Positions 1-8,667 of a DNA stretch of 37,970 nucleotides are shown here, piece after piece (within the stretch, counting starts at the first letter, position 1; every line of letters starts with the position of its first letter). The notes under the pieces were generated by a model. The model was not told the DNA's origin, made no database searches, and saw nothing but the letters and a program-made list of their open reading frames with translations. This DNA is from Phaeoceros laevis. Its lineage: Eukaryota; Anthocerotophyta; Anthocerotopsida; Notothyladales. The translations under genes and the position numbers were made by a program. The stretch is taken from assembly GCA_049999765.1 (NCBI GenBank), contig JBNGIQ010009497.1:755102-793071 (forward strand), written 5' to 3'.

Positions 1-910
1 TGTCTTGGTGTCATGAGTGGCCAAAGCTAGCTAGGATGATAGGGAAAATGTGTGCACCAGTGTTGTTCCGATTTTGAAGTAAAAATATAGTACAAAGCAA
101 GCCAAGGTTGAAGCTAACACTACTTCCCCCATTCAGAATGCGGAGGCAAAGGCGGCCAAGCATCTAAGACTATGCCGTGAGAGAGAGATGCAGACAGTTC
201 TGTCTCTGCCGCATCCGCCGTGAATCCTAAATCCAGTAAGCTTTGGAAAACGTGGAGAACATCTAAGATGTGCATCCAGAACATGAAATTCCAAAGTTTC
301 CTTGGAAACTTCTCCTGAGTCCTAAAAAACCTATCCCTACATTGCCTCATCCGCAGAGGATCTCTGTCTTGGTGCGCAGCTAGCCAGCCGTGAACAGCTC
401 CCACACCAACTGGTATACTCTGGTCACAGGCATGCTCACGCAAGGACCGGTGCTCAACATAACAGACGCCAGCAAACACACTCCACATACCGCCCGGTGC
501 CGGCCCTGCCTCATTCTCGATCACCCCGCCTCAGCGATTGCAGCAAAACCAGAGAAATGCCACCACCAGGATCATGCATAAACACCAGGATCCACCCGTC
601 GGCGCAGTGCACCACCGGAAGCCCTCCCTACGAAGCAAGCAGCTTCCACAGCGGACGTGTTACCTGCGCTTGTTGGGACACCAAGAACCTCACACAGCTT
701 CCGCGGTAGGAGCCGTGGCGGGGGAGAGCAAGCATGCATTCAACCGTCTGCAATGGATCTCGTCACCCTAAACAGATACCACCGGACGACAGGCTGACCC
801 AGGTTTGTAAGTTGCCGCCACCGGATGACAGGCACGTCCTCTCATCCTCGCTGGCAATGTGGCACGTACTTGTCGCCGTGGCACCCACCGTGCCCTAACT
901 GTCTATGCAG

Positions 911-926
911 CCCTAACCCTAACCCC
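911..926 (+). repeat. Short telomere-like repeat (CCCTAA x2)
   Basis: Two perfect head-to-tail copies of the plant telomere hexamer (ccctaaccctaa) followed by cccc. This is the telo-box type of motif found in plant promoters and short interstitial telomeric sites. It is too short to indicate a chromosome end. Confidence 0.35.
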
Positions 927-1275
927 GCCCTTGTGCAACACCCTAAATACACGAGGGCAAAAGAGCACGCAACAAATCGGACTCCGTCTACGGGCTCGAC
1001 GCCGAAAAGTTGCATCCGCGAAAGTGGATGCAACAAACCGGGACGTCCGGCAGTCCGGGAGGTTGCAGACCTAAAAAAAAACATCGTGCAACATTTCGGA
1101 TTCCGTATTGGGCATGTTAATTTGAGTTTTTTTCCTAGGGCGGGTTAGTTTCTTGACGCCTGGAAATGGAACTAGGATACGCGTGGATACTCGCAGCCTC
1201 TTTCTCCATGACGCCCGCCGAGTTTTGCAAGGACCCCACACCAGAGCAGTACATTTACAACGAGGATGACAACAG

Positions 1276-1290
1276 TAGATAGATAGATAG
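1276..1290 (+). repeat. TAGA microsatellite
   Basis: A tagatagatagatag tetranucleotide run of nearly four units in non-coding sequence. Confidence 0.6.
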
Positions 1291-2016
1291 CTCTCCGATA
1301 GTTTTGACGTGCGATTTATCTTTATCGTCCGGCAGTACAGATATTGGACGATTTGCCCTTGGATCTGGCGTATCTTATGCATTTCGCCTCCATTATTGCT
1401 GAGGCTCATGTCAGAATGTGCCCCTTGGCTCCCTCTTTCCAACCATACCACATGTGGATGGAACTATCGTGATCAAAATGCTGCTAGAAGATGCGGAAAA
1501 AGAGGTATTGACCTCCTGCAGCCCGCGTTGGTCACCGGGATTCCCTGGGATGGCAAGTTTCACCGGCCGTGCAGCTTAACCACGAGCTGACCACCGGTGC
1601 TGTTGAGGCCGTGCCCCGCGACACGAAGCAGCGATGCCAAGCCAACCGCCCTGGCGTAACAAGGGAAACCAGGGTAGCCACTTGACCAGCCTCCACCGGG
1701 CATCGATTGACGAGCAGGTCCGGCCCCGGTAAAATTGCACGGCAGTGACCTGTGGACTACGTTTTTGGGCTCTCGTGTTCGCGGGCGAAAAAGGGTTAAC
1801 GGAGGGCATCCTGGATGCTGCACGGCACAGTAGTGAGCTGTATGATGAGACGTTCCATTATTGGAAGAAAAGCAAGCCGGCCCCAACAAAACAATTTTAA
1901 TAAAACAGCTTTTCAAAAGGAAAGTCCGTACCTTCTCCCTCGGGGCCCTGCCTGCGCTGAAGGACCAGGGCGTCAGTCCCCCAGCCATAGTTGACAGAAC
2001 GCGTCCAGCCTGAGCT

Positions 2017-3911
2017 ATGGCGCTGCTGCGCTTGCTATGGCTATGGCTGCTGGCATCATCGGTGCAGAGGGCGGGGGGGGCGCCGGCGCGGACTGATTTC
2101 TGGGACTGCCAGCTGGTGCAGGACATTCCGGATCTGTTCGTCCGCCCCGGTGACACCCCCCTCAACTGTTGCAAGCTGGAAGCACTGATGCGCAAGCCGG
2201 AGCCGCTGTACAAGACGTGGACGCAGTACCTGGCGGAGCGTCACCCCAACGGGCTCCCCGCCAGGGTGCGCCCCGCCGCGCACCTGGTGGCGGAGAACCA
2301 GACCTATCTGCGGCAGCTGGATCGCGCTCACCAGCTGCTCAAGGCGCTCCCGGAAACGGATCCCACATCCTGGACGCAGCTCTCCAATTTCCACTGCATG
2401 TACGGAGCCTACGGGGCCGCGCACCAGGCTGGCTTCCCCGGTCTCATCTACTCCATCCACTCCAGCTGGCAAGTGTTCAAACATTCCCTACCTATAGGCC
2501 TGCCCGCCCATTCTTCTTCCGATTTGCAATTGATGGATGCATACATGTTCGTTTTTCCAAGGCTTGGATTTCGTCAAGTCCTTGGATTTTCAAGATGTTG
2601 AAATTGTGTTGGCCTGCTTGTCTGTTTGCAGGTTGTTCTTCCCCTTCCACCGCTGGTAGGTTTTGCTCATGATCAGCACCTGTATACATGTTTCAGGGTG
2701 GAAACTTGTTCCAAGGTGGGTTCTGCTCAAGATTTCAAGAATGGAACCTTCCTCTGACAGCTGAATTGGGCCAGCCAGGTTCACCTTCTTCTATGAGCGG
2801 ATTCTGGCCAAGCTGTTAGACGACGACACCTTTGCGCTGCCTTTCTGGAATTGGGACAACAACGAGCCATCAAATGGCAGCGGCGCCCACCCTCCCAACA
2901 CCATACCGCTCTTCTACCGGCAGCCGGACAGGTACCCGGGCCTCTTCCACAGGCAACGGGACGCCAGGCACATGCCCGGCAAGGCGCCGGTCACCGTGGA
3001 CGTGATCTGGAACAACGTCTACAACCACAAGGCCGACCGAGGTGAACCAGTGGGCTCAACATTCTTGAAAAGCTTTCCAAAGAAGCTCTACGGAATCTCT
3101 GCCTGCAGTTCCAATTGAACTTGCTGACCAATCTTGGTTGATGGATGGATGAATGAAGCCGGTGACGGATGGACGATGAAAGAATTCACGAATGAATTCA
3201 TTGAACATAAATTTGTTGGAATGGCAGGGGCCGAGGAGACGGCTGCTACCAACAGGGCGGAAATCAAGCGGCGAATGGTGGACAGCACCGCCGGCGGGGA
3301 CCTCAAGTGGTTCCTGTCTCACCCCTGGCGGGAAGGCGAGGTGCTGATCGGCCCGCCCGATGCGCTCAACACCTTCGAAGGCAGCGTGCACACCGCGGTG
3401 CACCTCTGGGTCGGATCGGCCAAGCATTTCTTCCTGGACATGGGCGACAGCTCCAGCGCCGTCAACGACCCGCTCTTCTTCGCGCATCACGCCAACGTGG
3501 ATCGCATTTGGAACGCCTGGCTGGTAGGTCATTTTGCAAGCTTACGCGTTTTGCGAGCCAGCCAGCTACAGTTTTCTAAAGATGAGATCCATGGATGCCT
3601 GAAAATTTATGCTCTTGAAACATTTATGGATTGGTTCTTGTCTGAAAATGGTTACAAGTGTTGTGGCATTTTAATCCAAGGGGATGGATGGGCACAAGAA
3701 TTACGACGACCCCGATTTCTTGGATGCCGCATTCTACTTCTACGACGAGTATGGGGAGATCGTGCGTGTCACTGTGGCGGAAGGCCTCGACTCTGACCTG
3801 CTCAACTACACTTACCAGCAAGTGGACAACCCTTGGATTCCCTCCTCTCCCACACCCATTCTCCATATCCATGCCCAAACCCAACAGTCGGAGCTGGATG
3901 AAAACTTGTAG
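2017..3911 (+). CDS. Tyrosinase / polyphenol oxidase, secreted, C-terminally short
   Basis: A type-3 copper enzyme expected to oxidise mono- or diphenols to quinones. My model has five exons: 2017-2468, 2632-2655, 2779-3041, 3228-3523 and 3681-3911, giving 421 aa with consistent phases. A hydrophobic N-terminal segment (MALLRLLWLWLL...) looks like a secretory signal rather than a plastid transit peptide. CuA ligands are H126, H148 and H157 (in FHRW); CuB ligands are H301, H305 and one of the HH pair 333-334 (HHANVDRIW). FALPFWNWDN follows CuA as in plant enzymes. A degenerate DWL-type segment (VDNPWI) is present, but no C-terminal KFDV domain follows; the frame stops 30 residues later. The usual second Cys of the HCxYC motif is Gly130, so the Cys-His thioether bridge should be absent. 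A further 3' exon cannot be excluded. Family is certain; the 3' end is uncertain. Confidence 0.9.
2469..2631 (+). other. GC-AG intron in the tyrosinase gene
   Basis: The donor reads ctg|gcaagt and the acceptor ttgcag|gttg. Only this GC donor joins IHSSW to LFFPFHRW in frame, restoring the near-invariant plant CuA sequence. The nearby GT at 2473 puts the microexon in the wrong frame. Confidence 0.85.
2632..2655 (+). other. 24-nt microexon with a copper ligand
   Basis: The exon lies between ttgcag and gtaggt and encodes LFFPFHR plus parts of the flanking Trp codons. It carries the third CuA ligand H157, so skipping it would remove eight residues in frame and abolish the CuA site. Confidence 0.85.
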
Positions 3912-4514
3912 CTCCATAAGGGCCCCTCCAGAGGTAATAACAGCTCACGACCCAACTGGGGCAGCGAAATCTGCCCCGACTGGCTGTCCGAAGAGGTCCA
4001 TTGTTGATGTCAGCACCAGATTGCTCACCTGTGGCAAGGAGGACACTTTGGGCAACACGCATGCTTGCTGTTGCCTGCAACAGACCTGGAACTTGTTCTT
4101 TCGAGCTGTCGAACCCTGCTCCGCTTGAGAGTTGATAATGTCACCGGGTAGCGTGGCGGTGGGGAAGACGGGGTCACGGGAGGACGAAATAATTGAATGA
4201 CGTGTTCAGCTGTTCTTACTTCTTCTTAGGTGACGTTGTCTGCCTGGTTTCCAATGGCATATACCCATTTGCAATGCTGTGCCAGCTGGCATGTTGACAG
4301 AGGCTCGACAGACTGGAAATGCGAAGAGTGTTATCTCCTAGGAGCCTAGAGCTATACGTTCATCCTGTGCGTTTGTGGAGGCATTTCAGGAGCTCCCTGC
4401 ACCTGCTCACTCGGCAACGGTGCCTAATCTCCTCAGACAAAGCTGGCATCTTATGCTCTAATTTAGTTCCGGAGAAGTTCCGACCAGGTTGGGATGGATG
4501 CAGCTAGTGGAGCC

Positions 4515-4520
4515 CACGTG
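4515..4520 (+). promoter_or_regulatory. G-box (CACGTG) upstream of the NLR gene
   Basis: The context cccacgtgac contains the ACGT-core G-box bound by plant bZIP and bHLH factors. It lies about 450 bp before the NLR start codon. Function is inferred from motif and position only. Confidence 0.35.
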
Positions 4521-4550
4521 ACAGGAGGGAGTTGGAGTAGACAGTTGGAG

Positions 4551-4577
4551 ACAAGCACCTGCGCTGCAGGTGCTTGT
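4551..4577. repeat. Perfect inverted repeat (12-bp arms, 3-nt loop)
   Basis: acaagcacctgc is followed by gct and then by its exact reverse complement gcaggtgcttgt. There is no run of T after it, and it is too short for a typical miRNA precursor. Confidence 0.8.
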
Positions 4578-4971
4578 GCTCGGAGCCTCACCTACCTCTC
4601 CCCATTGTTGTCTATATCGAAGGTTGTGGAAGCGACTCATTTGTGTCTTGCCAGCCGGCTTCATCCTCAAGGCAATGAAGCTGGATCCGCTGCACCCAAG
4701 TGCTCCTGGATGAGGCTCACTTGATTCGGGTGGGCGTGGGGACGAGTCCTAATTCAAGCTTCCCTGACGGTGTATTCGAGACAATTGTGGACTGCCGGTG
4801 CGCAGATGTTGTTAGGGCTCTTCTCCGGCTCCCTCCACCCCGGATTCAGCCATTTGTAGTGTTGTTGCCGTCCTGCCCAGCCGATCTAGTCCATTGAGGA
4901 CTAGGTTAGGTTAGCCGGAGGTCTCAGCCTCCACCACTGGCAGGTATTCCGTGAGGATCCCGTAGGTAGAC

Positions 4972-7900
4972 ATGACGTCTTCTTCTTCCGTATCGTATTT
5001 GGAGCTTTTCCCATCTGGTCCCGAGGAAGAGGGAGCTGGGGCTTCGGTGCATCCTACGAAGAAGTTTGGAATCAAGAGCAGTGACTATGACCAAATAGCC
5101 GACATTCTGGACAAGGCAGGGAATTTGCAACAGAACCGATCCCAGGTCAGTGACGTAGTAGGTATCCACTCCCCTACAGGCATCCCTCAGTTCCTCTCCC
5201 AGGCAGTATGCAGTATCCTCTGACACTGTTTTTTGGAGACATTTCAGGACTCAGAACCTCTGGGAGGAAGCTCTGGTCTGGGTGCCATGCTGAATGACCT
5301 ACTGGGGCTGTTCGGTGATATTGGCACATACGGTTTGCTGTTCAAGCTGGCTGGGTTCATCAAAGGTCGGGTTGATCAGATGCAGGATGTGGAAGGGAAC
5401 GCAAGAAAGGTCGCAAAGCAGGCGAAGTACATCATTAGAAGCTTTGAGAAAGTAGAGATCCGGTTCACAATCAGCAATGACGTTATTTTGGAGGAAGCAG
5501 CCCAAACGTTTTGTTACTGTGCTGCAGTGCTGCAAAGAATTTATCATCACGACCATTCGTGTCAGTGGTAAGTCATCCTGCGTAGGTAGTATATCTTCGT
5601 ATGCATGCACACAGATATGCCGTTGGGAGGATCTGACATCATAGTCCTCCTTGTGATTTGCCTGCTGGACAGGAGATACGGTGCCAAAGTGCTCAAGTGC
5701 ATCAGCAGGTTTTGCTCAGCTCCTGTGGACCAAGACCAGCTACTTGAATGCATCAGCAGGCTCACAGATTTTCGGGAGAACCTCCTTGTCGCCCTTGCTA
5801 CTGCACCCGCAGCTCCAGCTCTTCCACTTGTAGAGGGTCCTAAAGTTGGAATCGATTCTCAGGTTGAGGAAATCTTACGGTTCTTCCAGCAGTCAGACGG
5901 AGGAGTCACCTGTGTTGTGTCCATATGCGGGTTGAAGGGAGTGGGTAAAAGTCGGCTGATGTTTGAAGTGATGAACATGTTCCCAAAGTCGCCCATTGAG
6001 AACTTTTTCACCATGGACTTTCTTGGGGCAACAGACATGCTGCATTTGCAGCAGGAGCTTATTAAACACCTTGCTGGGACTGCTGAAGGAACTAGCAGCA
6101 TTTATGTTGGCAAAGCTCTGATAAAGAAATATCTCGAGTTCCACAAGAGGAAGGAGAAGCGGGTACTGCTTGCATTCGACAACGTCGACAAGGCTGAATA
6201 TCTGACTTCCATACTGCCTCTTAACCTGTCTGAAGTTTTGCCACCCGGTAGCTGTATTCTCATTGCGCTGGCCAACAACACAACTGCCAGCAGTCCTGCT
6301 CTGGCAGGGGTTGCGCAAGTCTTTCCAGGGGGTGCTCGGCTGGTCCATGTGGTTCCGCCTCTGAGCGTCCTAGACGCCAGGAAGCTATTCGCTGCTTACG
6401 CCATGGAGGAGTGGTCGAGTGACCAGGATCTCTTCGAGGACTTGGTTGCCAGATGTGATGGACTACCTCTGCTCTTGCAGTTGGTGGCCAGTGTAGGTTT
6501 CAAAAGGGCCGCCTCTTGGGAGGACTGGCAACAAGTCCGCCAGGAGCTGACCAACGTTGACAGAGACATCGGCCAGGTGAAGGTGGCTGTGGAGAACCTT
6601 CAATCCAGTAACGATTTGCAGGAAGCTCTCTCGCAAACCACAAGTGACAGGTTGATGCAGCGCCTGAGCAGCAAGCTGAAAGTTGTATATGGCCGCCTGG
6701 ATGAACAGCTACAAGAGGCCGTCAGTGATATAGGAAACCTGCTGTGTGGTTGGGACTGGCAGACAGTAGAATGCGTTCTCCCTGCAGACACACTAAAGCG
6801 GCTGGAACAACAGTCACTCGTATCATCCAAAGTGAGCACTACTCATGGCCTGACCAAGGTAGCCAACCTAACCAGATTCTCTGGCCCAGGTCCTTGGAAG
6901 ATGAAGCTGGTGACCATGGACGGGCTTCTGGAAACTTCCGCTGTCAAGGATTCGTATCTCCGTGCCCTTCCGGCAGATGGGGTAGAGTGCTGCCCAGCTC
7001 CGGTCTTGAGTATTTCATGCTATCTGCTGTAAACGTTGCATCCTGACAAAAGGGTTTGGATGCAGGTACTGAAGAATGTTAGGAGCATCTGTCTAGTGGA
7101 CAGTGAGGAGCCTATCAGTGGATTTATGCTGGACAAAGCAAAGGGGCTGCGATATCTTCTTCTCCACAACACCTTATTCAAGGGCAGCGTCGTTAATCCC
7201 TTGCGCGATCTGAAGTTTCTCTACTGGGGTTTTGATAAAGGAGCAGCCCAAGTCAGGTTCCCTTTCGACGAGCTAAGTCTTCCCCAGCTGGGAACGTTGA
7301 TGATCACTGGTCGAGATCTGGATCTGCAAGGTTTCAAGGTGATGGGTTTTAGTTGGCCAGGTGTTTTTTCCTGCTTCACCTCGTCTCTGCATGCCCGCGA
7401 AGCACCTGCATTGCTCTGACAGGCTGACCCATACTGCTGGAACAGGTACCTCCAAATGTGATCCAGCTCACCCTAGCCGGTTGCGGCATCACCGAGCAGG
7501 CGTCCAATAGCATTCTTATGTCCAGGAGCCTGAAAAGGCTACGCCTCAGAGATTGCAAAGACCTTGCCGGTTTATCGTCGTTGAAAAGAAATAACCACCT
7601 CCAAAAACTCTGCCTGGAGCAATGCGAAACGACCATGCTAACCAAAGCCATTGCTAGCTTCCACCGGCTCACGGAGATAGAGATTTTCTCATGCCAGAAC
7701 CTGAAGCTGCTTGAAGCAGGTAGTGTCGGGGCGTTGCACAATTTGCGAAGACTTTCCATCGTTGATTGCCGAAAACTGGAGAGACTCCCAGAAGACCTTA
7801 AAAATTTAGCTCACCTCACCTACCTCAGCTTGGCCTTCTGCTCAGAGCTTCGGGGTGATCTCAAGGTTATTACCAGGCTGAGGACCTTGGAAGAGTTGAT

Positions 7901-8474
7901 CTTGACAGGATGCTCATTGCTGGAAAAACTACCTTCCCATATAGGTGAGCTCGACAACCTGGAAAAATTGCACTTGGTGGCCTGCGCAAAGCTGGAGCAT
8001 CTCCCTGAAGACATTGGAAGACTAAAGAGCTTGCTCGAACTGGAAGTGGACTTCTGTGCCCGATTGAAGAGCCTGCCTCAGAACATCGTCGAGCTAAGGT
8101 GCTTGCAGAAACTCACTCTGAGTGGCTGCTCGCGACTAAAAGAACTACCTGAAGGCCTGGAGACGTTGCCCAAGCTGGAGTACCTCAATCTTCTTGGCTG
8201 TAGATATCTCTCAGTATCTGACAATTTTATTGAGAATCTCCGCAACAACAATGTCGTGGTTCATGTGGTGGAGACAGACTTGCGCACCTCCTACCGCAGG
8301 CACGACCCACAACAAGGTGGTGAGCGAATCTTCAACTCAGACCCAACGAACAAGTCATCAGGAAAGGGGCCGGAAGACCGCTTTTTTTCGGATAGGGGCC
8401 CCTTGCCGGTGAAGACGGGCAGGGAAGAGCGGGACAAGCGATTCTTTTCGGATCAAGGCAACCTGCCGAGGTGA
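4972..8474 (+). CDS. NB-ARC-LRR immune receptor (CC-like NLR)
   Basis: An intracellular pathogen-sensing NLR. Exons are 4972-5145, 5248-5567, 5673-6981, 7066-7338 and 7446-8474, giving 1034 aa with phases 0, 2, 0, 0. Residues 1-58 are a Ser/Glu-rich leader. Residues 59 to about 215 are helical and fit a four-helix CC/RPW8/HeLo-like bundle beginning SEPLGG. The NB-ARC shows the P-loop GLKGVGKS (251-258), kinase-2 LLAFDNVD (330-337) and GLPL (428-431). The MHD position reads MDG (580-582). LRRs of the LxxLxLxxCxxLxxLP type run from about 610 to 930. The tail has two copies of RFFSD[R/Q]GxLP at 1004 and 1024. No TIR, kinase or hydrolase domain is present. The altered MHD could mean altered nucleotide control or a helper role. 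The ATG at 4972 is the only in-frame start in exon 1 before the conserved part. Confidence 0.88.
8370..8471 (+). repeat. Duplicated tail motif in the NLR (60-bp period)
   Basis: The codons for RFFSDRGPLP (from 8379) and RFFSDQGNLP (from 8439) lie exactly 60 bp apart at the extreme C-terminus. The second copy ends one residue before the stop codon. Confidence 0.75.
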
Positions 8475-8530
8475 TGGCATGAGATCTGTTCAAACATGAA
8501 TTTGTGGACTGTGACTTGCGAATCACATGT

Positions 8531-8536
8531 TTTATT
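8531..8536 (-). terminator. Possible poly(A) signal for the WDR13-like gene
   Basis: AATAAA on the minus strand about 130 nt past the WDR13-like stop codon. The convergent NLR gene stops 57 nt away on the other strand, so the 3' ends may overlap. Confidence 0.4.
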
Positions 8537-8667
8537 TTACAGTGGGTAAATTTTGAAGAATGAGATTTGATCCTTCATCCTGATTGATGCTCCAATTCTC
8601 TGGACCTGTCCCACTCCGTTGTCCATCCTTTCAAACCATTCAATAACAAGTCTAGTATATAAGCAGT

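Larger units (their letters stand above)
1..2016. other. Stretch without a supportable gene
   Basis: Several short open frames exist on both strands, but none shows a recognisable domain, a consistent start or plausible splice partners. A minus-strand frame at 120-524 (134 codons, non-ATG opening) is the longest in the first kilobase and could hide an exon, but I recognise nothing in it. The last part is presumably promoter and 5' leader of the tyrosinase gene at 2017. Confidence 0.5.
3912..4971. other. Intergenic region between tyrosinase and NLR genes
   Basis: No open frame here continues the tyrosinase C-terminal domain or resembles a known family. It contains a G-box (4515-4520) and a perfect hairpin (4551-4577), and its right part is presumably the promoter and 5' leader of the NLR gene. 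Confidence 0.5.

Noticed and set aside
911-926. Telomere hexamers as a sign of a chromosome end or fusion
   Set aside because: Only two perfect units. This is a telo-box-sized motif, not a telomere tract.
1560-2213. 217-codon minus-strand open frame
   Set aside because: It overlaps the tyrosinase first exon on the opposite strand, opens without a convincing start and has no family motifs. It follows from GC-rich coding sequence on the plus strand.
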